Assembly: GCA_023386265.1 (NCBI GenBank)
Contig: JAEWKA010000005.1
Location: 62,001 to 126,000, forward strand
Direction of reading: 5' to 3'
DNA from: Bacillota bacterium
GTDB lineage: Bacteria; Bacillota; Clostridia; Oscillospirales; Oscillospiraceae
DNA: 64,000 nucleotides
The position numbers were made by a program, and so were the translations under genes. The notes beneath the pieces are model-generated. The model was not told where the DNA came from, searched no databases, and was given only the letters and a program-made list of their open reading frames with translations. This document shows, piece by piece, positions 33,017 to 46,900 of the stretch; position 1 is the first letter of the stretch; each line of letters starts with the position of its first letter.

Positions 33017-33904
33017 TTATTTCACTCTCTCGTCGCCAAAGAAGAAGAGTGCGACCGTGCCGGGACCTGTATGGGCGCCGATTACGGTGCCGACGCTGTT
33101 AATAAGCACCTTGCCGTCAAGGCGGGGGAAGCGGGCTTCGATTAGGTCCGCAACTGCACGGGCGTCGTCAAAACACGCGGAGTTACTCATGTAGCACTTT
33201 CCACTGTAGTTGAGACCGTTTTCGGCATGATGCTCCATGCGCTCGACCATTTCGCTGATGACTTTTTTCTTTGTGCGTATCTTCTCTCGCGGAATCAGTT
33301 CACCGGCCGTGTTCATGTTGAGGAGCGGGCATATCTTCAAAATGGTGCCGAACATCGCGGCGGCCTTCGATATACGTCCGCCTCGGACATAGCTGGACAA
33401 ATCGGTGGAAAAGAACCAGTGATGCAGGCGGAGCTTGTTTTTCTCGAGCCACATCTGCGCTTCATCGAGCGAAGAACCTCCATCACGCAGACGAAGAGCT
33501 TCGGTCACCAAAAGTCCGTATCCGCTGGACGCTCCGAGTGAGTCAACAATAACGATTTTACGATCGGGAAATTTCTGGAGTGTCGTTTCTCTTGCGACTA
33601 TTGCGGAGTTGATAGTGCCTGAAATGCCGCTGGAGAGCGTGATGTGCAAAACATCGCTGCCGGATTCGAGCAGGGGAGTCCACATTTTTTCGTAATCCTC
33701 GGCGTTTACCTGACTTGTGGTGGGCATTGCCCCTTCGGCGATCTTCTTATAAAAAACATCAAACGGCATCGATTGCCCGAGATCGTCTGGATATTCTTTC
33801 CCGTCGATTATAAAATGGAAGTTCGCAAACGGGATATCGTTATTTCGGAAAAATTCAAGCGGTAAATCGGCCGTGGAGCAGCAGGTTAGAGAAAACATTT
33901 TCAT
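33017..33904 (-). CDS. DegV-family fatty-acid-binding protein
   Basis: A 295-residue EDD-fold protein binding a fatty acid for the FakA kinase (known family role). CCSTADLP, MPTTSQVNAEDY (Thr/Ser binding site) and ITLSSGISGTINSA are typical, as is SAGYGLLV-like SSGYGLLV. There is no fakA near; Firmicutes usually have several DegV copies. AAAGG precedes ATG 33904. Confidence 0.9.
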   Translation of the reverse strand: MKMFSLTCCSTADLPLEFFRNNDIPFANFHFIIDGKEYPDDLGQSMPFDVFYKKIAEGAMPTTSQVNAEDYEKMWTPLLESGSDVLHITLSSGISGTINSAIVARETTLQKFPDRKIVIVDSLGASSGYGLLVTEALRLRDGGSSLDEAQMWLEKNKLRLHHWFFSTDLSSYVRGGRISKAAAMFGTILKICPLLNMNTAGELIPREKIRTKKKVISEMVERMEHHAENGLNYSGKCYMSNSACFDDARAVADLIEARFPRLDGKVLINSVGTVIGAHTGPGTVALFFFGDERVK

Positions 33905-34061
33905 ATGTCTGCCTTTCAGGTGATATTAATAATTAGATTTAAAGTTATTTGAGATTATTATACACCATATCCAATTCTTAGTCAACAGTATATAAAGACG
34001 CAAAGCGGGTTTATGAAATAAAAAAGAAACGCAAATGAGTGTAAAAATATCAGCAAGGCAC

Positions 34062-34090
34062 TTGACACTTGAAATAAAAAGTAGTATCAC
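34062..34090 (+). promoter_or_regulatory. Promoter of the AbrB/ABC operon
   Basis: TTGACA (34062-34067), 17 bases, TATCAC (34085-34090). Confidence 0.55.
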
Positions 34091-34113
34091 TAGTATAACA
34101 AGTAATACTAGTG
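34088..34113 (+). promoter_or_regulatory. Dyad operator, candidate AbrB-like site
   Basis: CACTAGTAT and ATACTAGTG flank eight bases, overlapping the promoter's -10 and start region. Autoregulation by the AbrB-type protein encoded next is inferred. Confidence 0.55.
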
Positions 34114-34147
34114 CGACACATAAAACTTAGAACAGAGGTTTAAGCTT

Positions 34148-34444
34148 ATGAAAAAGGACGTAAAACCATTTATGGGAAGTGTTAAGGTCGGTCCGAAGGG
34201 ACAGATTGTTATTCCCAAGGAAATCAGAGATATGTTCGGAATTGAACCGGGGCAGTCGCTTGTCATCATGGCGCATCCTAAAAGAGGAATTGCCATTGAA
34301 CGCCAAAATGTCCTGCTGGGGATAGCCGAAGCAATCTTTGCTGGGAAGGGTAAGGAGGTCTATCCTTATGAGGACCAGTCAAACCTTGGCGAATTTGCAA
34401 AGGTTATAAAAGAAAACATCGAAAGCGAGGATGAGAAAGAATGA
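34148..34444 (+). CDS. AbrB/SpoVT-type transcriptional regulator
   Basis: A 98-residue protein with the swapped-hairpin DNA-binding domain GSVKVGPKGQIVIPKEIRDM at the N-terminus and an acidic helical tail. Such proteins work as dimers or tetramers. It directly precedes, and overlaps by four bases, an ABC ATPase gene, so it probably controls that exporter. Confidence 0.9.
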   Translation: MKKDVKPFMGSVKVGPKGQIVIPKEIRDMFGIEPGQSLVIMAHPKRGIAIERQNVLLGIAEAIFAGKGKEVYPYEDQSNLGEFAKVIKENIESEDEKE

Positions 34445-35172
34445 ATGCGATAGAAGCAAAAGGTCTTACAAAAAAATATAAAGGTAAGACTGCCGTGGAT
34501 GGGCTTGATCTTACAATTGAGCAGGGCGAGCTTTTTGCACTGCTCGGTGTGAACGGAGCCGGAAAGTCTACTACAATAAAAATGCTGTCGTGTCTGACTA
34601 AACCCACGAGCGGTGACGCTATTCTTCTCGGTGATAGTATCATAACCGCTCCGCAGGCTGTTAAACAGAAAATCAATGTATCTCCGCAGGAGACCGCCGT
34701 TGCGCCGAATCTCTCGGTACGGGAGAACCTAGGGCTGATTTACGGCATCTATGGGCACAACAGGGAACAGGCGAAGAAAAAGACAGCCGAAATGATTGAA
34801 TCCTTCGGTATGGGAGAAATCGCAGAGCAGACGGCAAAGACCCTATCGGGCGGCTGGCAGAGGCGTCTCAGCATTGCGATGGCTCTTATTTCGGAGCCGC
34901 AGATATTGTTTCTGGACGAGCCGACGCTCGGTCTGGACGTTATCGCGAGACGTGAGCTTTGGAATATCATTAAGGAGCTGAACGGCAAAATAACGATAAT
35001 CCTCACGACCCACTACATGGAGGAAGCGCAGTCTCTGGCTGACAGAATCGGCATCATGTCCAAGGGCAAGCTTAAGGCCCTGGGTACTGCCAACGAGCTT
35101 ATGAAAGAGGCAAAAACCGAGAGTTTCGAGGACGCATTTCTGTATTTTGTCGGAAAGGAGGCGGTGTTATGA
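34441..35172 (+). CDS. ABC transporter ATP-binding protein
   Basis: A 243-residue ABC-2-type ATPase. Walker A is GVNGAGKST, the signature is LSGGWQRRL (Trp variant), Walker B is ILFLDEPTLGLD and the switch His is in TTHYMEEA. The permease gene overlaps by four bases. The substrate (drug, peptide or lipid) is not evident. Confidence 0.92.
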   Translation: MNAIEAKGLTKKYKGKTAVDGLDLTIEQGELFALLGVNGAGKSTTIKMLSCLTKPTSGDAILLGDSIITAPQAVKQKINVSPQETAVAPNLSVRENLGLIYGIYGHNREQAKKKTAEMIESFGMGEIAEQTAKTLSGGWQRRLSIAMALISEPQILFLDEPTLGLDVIARRELWNIIKELNGKITIILTTHYMEEAQSLADRIGIMSKGKLKALGTANELMKEAKTESFEDAFLYFVGKEAVL

Positions 35173-35909
35173 GAACAAGAGCGTTTGCGCTGCGCAATTA
35201 CAAAGAGATAATCAGAGATAAGCTTAACATAGCCTTCGGGCTGGGCTTTCCAATCATCGTGCTCCTTCTCCTCTCACTTATTCAGTCCAATATTCCTGTC
35301 TCGCTTTTCGCTGTAGATAGACTGACGCCGGGTATTGCCGTGTTCGGGCTATCGTTCGTTTCGCTGTTTTCGGGGATGCTCATTGCCAAGGACAGGGGCA
35401 GCTCATTTATGCTGCGCCTTTTCACATCACCGATGACGGCGTCGAACTTCATCCTCGGCTACACAATTCCGCTTCTCCCGCTCGCAATTGCTCAGATTGC
35501 GGTATGCTTCATTGTGGCGCTGTTTCTGGGGCTCGAACTTAGCGTACATATTCTGATGACGATTCTGGTTTTGCTACCCGCCGCTGTGCTTTTCATAGCA
35601 ATTGGGCTTCTCTGCGGCAGCATTTTCAACGATAAGCAGGTCGGCGGAGTCTGCGGCGCGCTGCTCACGAACCTTTCAGCGTGGCTTTCTGGCACATGGT
35701 TCGACGTTGACCTTGTCGGCGGCGCCTTCAAGGCGATCTCCAACGCACTTCCATTCATCCATGCCGTAAACGCCGGACGGGCTGCACTTTCCGGAAACTA
35801 TAGCGGTATTTTTCCTGAGCTTTGGTGGGTCATCGGCTACGCAGCTGCCCTCATTGTTCTTGCAATAGTTGTATTTACGCATAAGATGAACAGTGATAGC
35901 GCAGCCTGA
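35169..35909 (+). CDS. ABC-2 type transporter permease
   Basis: A 246-residue protein with six helices, partner of the ATPase just upstream (ATGA overlap). FITSPM-like LFTSPMTASNFILGY is the coupling region. It completes an AbrB-ATPase-permease cassette of exporter type. Confidence 0.9.
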   Translation: MRTRAFALRNYKEIIRDKLNIAFGLGFPIIVLLLLSLIQSNIPVSLFAVDRLTPGIAVFGLSFVSLFSGMLIAKDRGSSFMLRLFTSPMTASNFILGYTIPLLPLAIAQIAVCFIVALFLGLELSVHILMTILVLLPAAVLFIAIGLLCGSIFNDKQVGGVCGALLTNLSAWLSGTWFDVDLVGGAFKAISNALPFIHAVNAGRAALSGNYSGIFPELWWVIGYAAALIVLAIVVFTHKMNSDSAA

Positions 35910-35995
35910 TAAAGCTGGACAAAGCCCGCGACTTGGGATAAAATACCTCTCTGTAAGCGCTTGAAGAAAAAGCGAGCTAAGGAGACAAGGTAATT

Positions 35996-36904
35996 GTGCG
36001 GGAAAAGATTTCAGACAAAATTACATTAATGCTGACGGAGCAGGGCTTTACCTACTGCAACTGGCTTTTTATCGACGACGATGTCAGGGCCGTGCTTGAA
36101 ACAGGCATAGACGAAAACGGACTTCAGGGCGTATCGCCCGAGACGGTCGAGCTTGTCATAAACAGTCATCACCATGTTGATCACATGAGAGGTAACGGCC
36201 TCTATACAAACGCTCAGATTATGATACATGAGCTTGAAACCGAGATTATCAAGGACGAGCAGAAAAGCAAGCTTTGCAATTCACTTGACCAGTGGGATGA
36301 TCTGATGCCGGGCTTCGACACTGCGAGTGCTAACCGCGAGCTCGGTCTTGAGCTGTCTCCGGCATGCCCCTCGCCCTTCAACAGCGCGCGTACAGTGCTG
36401 CCCTTGAAGGACGGGCAGATTCTGGATTTCGGCACAGTCAAGGCAGAGGTTCTGCACACGCCGGGGCACTCCGCAGGACACTGCTGTTTTTGGTTTCCGG
36501 AGGAAGACTTCCTTTTCAGCTCCGATATCTGCCTAACCAAAGCCGGTCCATGGTACGGCGAACATCTGTCAGACCCCGCCGAGATGATGCGTTCCATAGA
36601 CCGAATTATTGATTTGAAGCCATCTCGCATGGTGTCGAGCCACATACATGGAGTAATCGAAGACCCAATTCCGTGCCTATTGGAATTCAAACAGCGCATT
36701 GAAAAGCGTGAGGAACGCATCTATCGATACCTTAAGCAGACACCCTCAGACATTCACGCTCTGGCAGAAGCAAAGCTAATCTATCGTGCACATCCCACCG
36801 GCTTTGTTCTGTTCTGGGAAAAGTTGATGCTGATTAAGCACATTGAGCGCCTTGAAGGACAGGGACGTGTGAAGCAGTCGGACGGTATTTACTTCGGAAT
36901 TTGA
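35996..36904 (+). CDS. Metallo-beta-lactamase-fold hydrolase
   Basis: A 302-residue protein. The zinc motif HHHVDH (H-x-H-x-D-H) follows VELVINS; further ligands are HTPGHSAGH, SSDI (Asp) and SSHIHG. A helical C-terminal tail of about 100 residues resembles that of glyoxalase-II-like and beta-CASP-lacking MBL enzymes. The substrate is unknown. The start is GTG 35996 with AGGAG 11 bases upstream. It stands alone, and a terminator follows. Confidence 0.85.
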   Translation: MREKISDKITLMLTEQGFTYCNWLFIDDDVRAVLETGIDENGLQGVSPETVELVINSHHHVDHMRGNGLYTNAQIMIHELETEIIKDEQKSKLCNSLDQWDDLMPGFDTASANRELGLELSPACPSPFNSARTVLPLKDGQILDFGTVKAEVLHTPGHSAGHCCFWFPEEDFLFSSDICLTKAGPWYGEHLSDPAEMMRSIDRIIDLKPSRMVSSHIHGVIEDPIPCLLEFKQRIEKREERIYRYLKQTPSDIHALAEAKLIYRAHPTGFVLFWEKLMLIKHIERLEGQGRVKQSDGIYFGI

Positions 36905-36919
36905 TTAAAAGTACACATA

Positions 36920-36961
36920 TTAAGAGACGGCAACCGTTGTTAAACGGCTGCCGTCTCTTAA
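36920..36961 (+). terminator. Bidirectional terminator
   Basis: TTAAGAGACGGCA / TGCCGTCTCTTAA with inner CCGTT/AACGG pairs. It lies between the convergent MBL and HAD genes. Confidence 0.85.
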
Positions 36962-36978
36962 TATAATTAAAGGAATAA

Positions 36979-37635
36979 TCAGTTGTTTAAAAGTAAGCCG
37001 GTAAGCTCGTCAATGTCCACGGCAATCGCAATAACGCCTGCTTCCTCAAGTTCATCGCGGTCCCCATAGCCGTAAAGCACACCGATGCAGTCCAGCCCGT
37101 TTATCGTTGCGCCGATGCAGTCGTGCGCGCGGTCGCCGACCATTACGACCTGCGATTTATCAGTAATTCCACAGGTTTCGAGAGCGTAGGCGATGACAGC
37201 TTCCTTTTTCGTTCTTGTATCGTCAAAGGTGCTGCCGGCAATATAAAGAAAGTACTTATCAATGCCGTATCTCTTCAAAATTGTTCTCGCAAGAGGCTCG
37301 GGCTTTGCCGTAGCGACTACGCAGATGTAGCCCGCGTCTGTGAGCTTTTGGAGCAACTCTGCAATACCTACGTATATATGGTTCTCGTCGATGCCCTTTG
37401 ACTGATAGTATTCGCGAAAGAAAACCACAGCCGCATCGGTTTTCTCGTCCGAATAGCCGAAAAATTTCTCGAAAGATTCAGCTAAGGGAGGTCCAACGAA
37501 TTTTCTCAGAATTTCATTGCCCGGGACGGCTGTTCCCATGTGCTCCAACGCATAGGTCACAGAGTTCATGATGCCTTCACCGGAGTCGCTGATTGTCCCG
37601 TCCAGATCCCAGAAGATGTATTTATATTTTTTCAT
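36979..37635 (-). CDS. HAD-superfamily phosphatase (phosphoglycolate phosphatase-like)
   Basis: A 218-residue HAD hydrolase with a helical cap. Motif I is FWDLDGTISDS, motif II is VVATAKP, the Lys is in TRTKKEAV, and motif III is VMVGDRAHDCIGA. Similar to Gph/PpaX; the substrate is not fixed. AGGAG precedes ATG 37635. The alpha/beta hydrolase gene lies upstream on the same strand, 53 bases away, so they may be co-transcribed. Confidence 0.88.
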   Translation of the reverse strand: MKKYKYIFWDLDGTISDSGEGIMNSVTYALEHMGTAVPGNEILRKFVGPPLAESFEKFFGYSDEKTDAAVVFFREYYQSKGIDENHIYVGIAELLQKLTDAGYICVVATAKPEPLARTILKRYGIDKYFLYIAGSTFDDTRTKKEAVIAYALETCGITDKSQVVMVGDRAHDCIGATINGLDCIGVLYGYGDRDELEEAGVIAIAVDIDELTGLLLNN

Positions 37636-37688
37636 GTGTTTCTCCTAAAACGTTTCTTGAGTCAGTTTATCATCAGGCGCGACGGCTA

Positions 37689-38396
37689 TCAATGGTCTAG
37701 ATTCTCTGCCAACCACTTTCGATAGAACGAAAGCTGCTCCTCACTGTAAAAGAAATGTTCTCCGTTTTCAAGAACGGTGAGCTTGAAGCCGAACTCCGAG
37801 CAAAAAGCTGTGACAACATCAGACTCGGTCAGATTGTCCTTTGATCCGTATAATATAGATGTCTTCTTATCCCAGCGTACAATCGGATGAGCCTTAACAT
37901 AGCTGAAATAATCCCAGCTGAGCGCCGGTCCGTTCGGTATTTGAATATCCTTTTCAGACTCCAGCTTTTCCTCAGTCACGCCGTCCCATGCCATCATGTT
38001 CCTTATAAGTCTTTCCATATCTAAAACAGGGGACAGGAACAGGCATTGTCCAAGTGATTCGTCGCCATAAGTGAGCAGGCTGAAATATGCGCCCATGCTG
38101 CAGGCAAACAGGCTGATATCAGCGGATATGCCTTTTGCGTATTCCATAATTATGCCGAGATCATGGACACAGTTTTGAACGGAGCAGGCATAAGGCTCGT
38201 TTTTGCGGTCGCCGTGTTCGGGAAGGTCAAAGCTCAAAACCTGATAGCCGCGCTCGACGGCCTCTTTGGCGATTATCGCGATTACCTCATCTGCCTTGTT
38301 TGACATGTTACCATGGACGGCTATATATAGTTTGTCCGAGGTCTCGCCCCATAAAACAGACGGGATTCCCTCAATTAAAAATTCTTGTTTAAGCAT
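37689..38396 (-). CDS. Alpha/beta hydrolase
   Basis: A 235-residue serine hydrolase. HGN (oxyanion) follows strand LYIAVH, the nucleophile elbow is ACSMGAY (Cys in place of the first Gly), and the late acid and His are in SKDNLTE and NGEHFF. The substrate is unknown. The start at 38396 has AAAGGAG five bases upstream. Confidence 0.82.
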   Translation of the reverse strand: MLKQEFLIEGIPSVLWGETSDKLYIAVHGNMSNKADEVIAIIAKEAVERGYQVLSFDLPEHGDRKNEPYACSVQNCVHDLGIIMEYAKGISADISLFACSMGAYFSLLTYGDESLGQCLFLSPVLDMERLIRNMMAWDGVTEEKLESEKDIQIPNGPALSWDYFSYVKAHPIVRWDKKTSILYGSKDNLTESDVVTAFCSEFGFKLTVLENGEHFFYSEEQLSFYRKWLAENLDH

Positions 38397-38446
38397 TTGC
38401 TCTCCTTTAGTGGTTAACAAATTAAAAATACCATATAAACATTAAA

Positions 38447-38478
38447 GCAGCGTAACGACGAAATCGTCGTACGCTGCT
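38447..38478 (-). terminator. Terminator after tRNA-Leu
   Basis: GCAGCGTAACGACGA / TCGTCGTACGCTGC (one bulge). On the reverse strand TTTAATGTTT follows. Confidence 0.75.
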
Positions 38479-38482
38479 TCTT

Positions 38483-38567
38483 TGGTGCGAGAGAGGAGAC
38501 TTGAACTCCCACGTCGGTTGACACACGCCCCTCAAACGTGCCTGTCTACCTATTCCAGCACTCTCGC
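38483..38567 (-). tRNA. tRNA-Leu (anticodon GAG), CCA encoded
   Basis: The acceptor GCGAGAG pairs with CTCTCGC. The anticodon stem CACGT/GCGTG encloses loop TTGAGGG (anticodon GAG). A long variable arm (class II) and GGGAGTTCAAGTCTCC T arm follow, and CCA is encoded. The terminator is just downstream. Confidence 0.95.
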
Positions 38568-38656
38568 ATAAACGGTGGTGAGGGATGAGCCCTTTAAGCG
38601 GGCGCAAGGGTTATTATAGCAGAATTGAGCGTTTTGTCAACATCAAAATCAAAATT

Positions 38657-39874
38657 TCACGGCAAGTACGCGTCGTGCCTGCGAGAACCCAGTTTTTCGG
38701 TAGTAAAGGTGAAATAAATGATAAGAAGCGCGATAAGAGCAAAGGCCCCGTAACGGAGTGGAAGCAGATAGGTGCTGTTGAAATATGAGTAATAGCACAA
38801 AAGAGATGCAAAGGACGCGAAAAGAGCCACAGGCGCATAGCTTATCCACAGAACAGCGGGCAAAAGCGCGAGTACGTCGAGCATGTAGAAGTATCTGTCG
38901 TGCATATGAGGAAGCAAAAACGGTATGCCAGCTACGAATAGAAGAGTGATGCCCAGAATGGCTTGATTGCTAAGACTTTCCCGCCTGTACCAAGCCCAAA
39001 TCAGTATTGCAAAGACGAAAAGGGCGGCGCACGTAACGCCGAGAGCTGAAAGCGCCGCTACATTGACCCTGCCCGAGATTAGTGAAAAAAAGGAGGGAGA
39101 GTTGTAGTTAAGCCCCGTACCGACGGAGTCCGCCTGATTAAAGTAGAGCAGGAGAGTATCGAAAAAAGGTCTGCCGAAAAGCACGGCGGGCAGAATCTCG
39201 GCTATATAAACGGCGGGGAAGATGAAGAAGTGCCGAAATTTAACCTTCTTTGCAAAGAGTAGAACAAGGCAGACGGGCAGGATGAACACCGCCTGAAGCT
39301 TGAATCCGAAGGATAGAGCAAAAAAGGCGATTGAAAGCTTTGGTCTTTCCGATAGAGCGAACCACAGGGCGAGTATCGCTAGCGATACATATATGCTGTC
39401 GCACTGACCCCACTTCGCGCTGTTTATTATCACTGTGGGTAGAAGCAATGTGATGAGATAGGCAGAGAGCCTTTTCGGAGCGCTGCGGGTGAAGACTCCG
39501 GCAAGCTTCATCATGCCAAAGGCCATAACGATATCGAAAAAAATTGAAAGTAGCTTAATCAGGTGCAGATCGCTCAGGGGGAGATAGGAAAACAGGGCAA
39601 GAAAATAAAGATAAGGTACATTATAGTTACCGATGCTCTCAGAAAAACCTCTGAAGCCGCCGCTGATTCTGAAGTATTCGACCCAATTGGCTAAAAAGGA
39701 GTTGTAGTCGCCGCTGCGGTAATCCATGAAGCTACCTCGAAGGGCGAAGCAGAGTCCAAGGGCTATTACGGTTATATATAGGTATTTGTTCTTTTTCAGC
39801 AGTCCCTCATACCAGGGTATCAGAAGTGAAATTATAAGTATAAGCCCGAAAATGAGCATGGTCTGGACTTCCAT
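38657..39874 (-). CDS. GT-C-like polytopic glycosyltransferase
   Basis: A 405-residue protein with about ten membrane helices. The first outside loop carries MDYRSGDYNSFLANWVEYF, the acidic motif expected of GT-C enzymes using polyprenyl-phosphate sugars. LPHMHDRYFYM resembles their second conserved loop. The product may be a surface glycan or glycoprotein; the acceptor is unknown. GGAGG lies seven bases before ATG 39874. It is divergent from rpoB. Confidence 0.65.
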   Translation of the reverse strand: MEVQTMLIFGLILIISLLIPWYEGLLKKNKYLYITVIALGLCFALRGSFMDYRSGDYNSFLANWVEYFRISGGFRGFSESIGNYNVPYLYFLALFSYLPLSDLHLIKLLSIFFDIVMAFGMMKLAGVFTRSAPKRLSAYLITLLLPTVIINSAKWGQCDSIYVSLAILALWFALSERPKLSIAFFALSFGFKLQAVFILPVCLVLLFAKKVKFRHFFIFPAVYIAEILPAVLFGRPFFDTLLLYFNQADSVGTGLNYNSPSFFSLISGRVNVAALSALGVTCAALFVFAILIWAWYRRESLSNQAILGITLLFVAGIPFLLPHMHDRYFYMLDVLALLPAVLWISYAPVALFASFASLLCYYSYFNSTYLLPLRYGAFALIALLIIYFTFTTEKLGSRRHDAYLP

Positions 39875-40075
39875 TGAAAAGCCTCCAAAAAAACCGTAAC
39901 GACAAAGGTCACTGTCGCAGAATAATTGATGGATTCAAGTATACGCAAAAGCTTAAGTCGAAACGAAGAAGTATCCGCAGATTCTGCCATAATAGCGCTC
40001 TGCAAAAAAAATAGCGGCCAAGAATCTACATTCCCACCGCATCCACAAATAATACACAAAAATTCCATGTAGGTA
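39875..40075. other. Divergent intergenic region, no gene found
   Basis: Between the GT-C gene and the rpoB promoter. I see no rplJ/rplL remnant, riboswitch core or repeat here. Confidence 0.5.
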
Positions 40076-40105
40076 TTGACAAAATGTTGAAATCGATGAT
40101 ATAAT
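40076..40105 (+). promoter_or_regulatory. rpoBC promoter and leader
   Basis: TTGACA (40076-40081), 18 bases, TATAAT (40100-40105). The 5' leader is then about 160 bases long. A small hairpin GCATTT/AAATGC (40169-40185) is followed by a T-rich stretch and may be a weak attenuator. Confidence 0.75.
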
Positions 40106-40271
40106 AATGCACTGCGTATGCAAAGAAGGGCCAATGCCCCACTATCATCATCTGTATACATTCTATCAGCATTTCAGAAAAATGCAATATTGTATTTTTA
40201 ATTACTGACAACTTATCCGGGCGTATCGAGCAAGATGTACAAGCGAACTAGAAAACAAGGAGTGATGGTCA

Positions 40272-43978
<3,707 letters not shown>

Positions 43979-43982
<4 letters not shown>

Positions 43983-46900
43983 GTTATGCACCTTTTGACG
44001 CAATTCAAATCGGAATTGCCTCCCCCGAAATGATCAAAAGCTGGTCATTCGGTGAAGTCAAAAAACCCGAAACAATAAATTACCGGACCCTTAAGCCCGA
44101 ACGCGACGGCCTTTTCTGCGAAAAGATTTTCGGACCCACCAAGGACTGGGAATGCCACTGCGGAAAATACAAGAAGATTCGTTATAAGGGCAAGGTCTGC
44201 GACCGCTGCGGAGTCGAAGTCACAAAGAGCAAGGTGCGCCGTGAGCGCATGGGGCATATAGAGCTTGCAACGCCGGTATCCCACATCTGGTACTTCAAGG
44301 GGATTCCGTCCCGCATGGGACTCCTGCTTGATCTCACGCCGCGCATACTCGAAAAGGTTCTTTACTTTGCCTCCTATATCGTGACGGACGCCGGCATGAC
44401 GCCGCTCCAGAAAAACCAGATACTGACCGAAAAAGAATACCGCGATATGCGCGAAAAATATGAGAATGACTTTGACGCTAGTATGGGTGCGGAAGCAATT
44501 AAGAAGCTGCTTGCCGACATTAACTGCGAGAAGCTTTCCGAGGAGCTCCGTGCGGAGCTTAAGGACGCGACCGGTCAGAAAAAGGCCAAAATCGTCAAGA
44601 GACTTGAAGTCGTCGAAGCGTTCCTCCATTCGGGCAACGACCCCCAGTGGATGATAATCGATGTGCTGCCGGTAATTCCCCCCGAGCTTCGCCCGATGGT
44701 TCAGCTCGACGGCGGTAGGTTCGCGACAAGCGACCTGAACGACCTTTACCGTCGCGTAATTAACCGTAACAACCGCCTTAAAAGGCTTATTCAGCTCAAT
44801 GCGCCGGACATCATTGTCCGCAATGAAAAGCGCATGCTGCAGGAAGCCGTTGACGCCCTTATCGACAATGGACGCCGCGGCAGAGCCGTCACCGGCGCAA
44901 ATTCCCGCGCTCTGAAGTCGCTTTCCGATATGCTCAAGGGCAAGCAGGGACGCTTCCGTCAGAACCTTCTCGGCAAGCGTGTCGACTATTCAGGACGAAG
45001 CGTTATCGTCGTCGGACCTGAGCTGAAGCTATATCAGTGCGGCGTGCCGAAGGAAATGGCAATCGAGTTGTTCCGCCCCTTCGTTATGAAAAAGCTCGTT
45101 GAAGACGGTTATGCGAACAACATCAAGTCCGCAAAGAAGATGGTCGACAAGCAGCAGACGGAAGTTTGGGACGCTCTGGATGTCGTTATCAAGGAACATC
45201 CCGTTCTTCTAAACCGCGCGCCTACGCTTCACAGACTCGGAATTCAGGCGTTTGAGCCCATCCTTGTTGAGGGCCGTGCGCTCAAACTCCATCCGCTGGT
45301 CTGCACGGCTTACAACGCTGACTTCGACGGCGACCAGATGGCAATCCATGTCCCGCTTTCTGCGGAGGCTCAGGCAGAGGCACGTATCCTTATGCTTTCG
45401 GCGAATAACCTCCTGCGGCCTCAGGACGGAAATCCTGTTACTGTTCCTACGCAGGACATGATCCTCGGCGCCTATTACCTGACCTTCATAAGAATGGGCG
45501 AGTATGAAAGCGAAATGCTGAGAGTCACAGATCCCGGAGATACAGGTCTTGAAAAAAACAGTATAATTCCAGCAAAACAACTGATTGAAGCTAACGACAG
45601 CATCGTAAAAAGATCCAGAGAGGGCGAAATTGAGCTCAATATCGCCGCTTTCGAGGGAGTACGCGCGTTCTCCGGTCCGAACGAAGCTATAATGGCATAC
45701 GAAGAAGGAGCTATTGGCATGCACTCCCCAATAAGGGTGCGCGTCAAAAAGTCCGTCAACGGTGAAATTCGAAGCAAGCTCGTTCAGGCCACTGTAGGGC
45801 GTATTATATATAACGAGCCCATCCCTCAGGACCTCGGCTTTGTCGACAGAACAGATCCCGAACAGATGTTTGACTACGAAATCAATTTCCAGACCGGTAA
45901 GAAACAGCTCGGCGTCATCATCAACAAATGTATAACAAAGCATGGCTTCACAATCTCCGCGGAAGTCCTTGATAATATTAAGTCCATGGGTTATAAATAT
46001 TCGACTTTGGGCGCCATCACAATTTCCATCGCGGATATGACTGTCCCGTCGGAAAAGAAAGCGCTTATCAAGGCGACCGAGCTGAAGGTCGTTGCGATAG
46101 AAAAGCAATATAAGCGCGGTCTTATCACGGACGACGAGCGCTATCGCCTTGTCGTTGCCGAATGGGAACAGACGACCAAGGAAGTCACTAAGGCTCTGCA
46201 GAACAACCTTGACGAGTTCAACCCCATCTATATGATGGCAAACTCCGGCGCCCGCGGCAGCATGAACCAGATTCGTCAGCTTGCCGGTATGCGCGGACTA
46301 ATGGCAAACACCGCTGGTAAGACAATCGAAATTCCAATTAAGGCGAACTTCCGCGAAGGCCTTTCTGTTCTGGAATACTTCATCTCTTCGAGAGGCGCGC
46401 GCAAGGGCCTTGCCGATACCGCTCTGCGTACGGCGGACTCCGGTTACCTGACCCGCCGTTTGGTCGATGTCTCTCAGGACGTTATTATCAAAGAGCGCGA
46501 CTGCGGAACACATCTGGGTATCAAAGCAGGCACCGTATACGAAAAGGGACAGGTCGTCCAGACCTTCGGCGACAGTATCCATGGACGTTACCCTCTTAAC
46601 GACATTATCGATCCAAACACAGGCAAGGTTCTCTATACGCATCACACGATGCTGTTTAAGCCCGATGCCGCGGTGCTTGAAGCCGCAGGCATACACGAAG
46701 TGCTCGTGCGCTCCGTCATGATGTGCGACGCTAAGAGCGGTGTCTGCGCAAAATGCTACGGCGTTAACCTCGCGGCAGGCTCTCCCGTCAACGAGGGCGA
46801 AGCGGTCGGCGTCATCGCGGCGCAGTCCATCGGCGAACCCGGCACGCAGCTTACGATGCGTACCTTCCACACCGGCGGCGTAGCGGGCGATGATATTACG

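Noticed and set aside
38422..38607. Reverse reading frame of 61 codons
   Set aside because: It lies over tRNA-Leu and its terminator.
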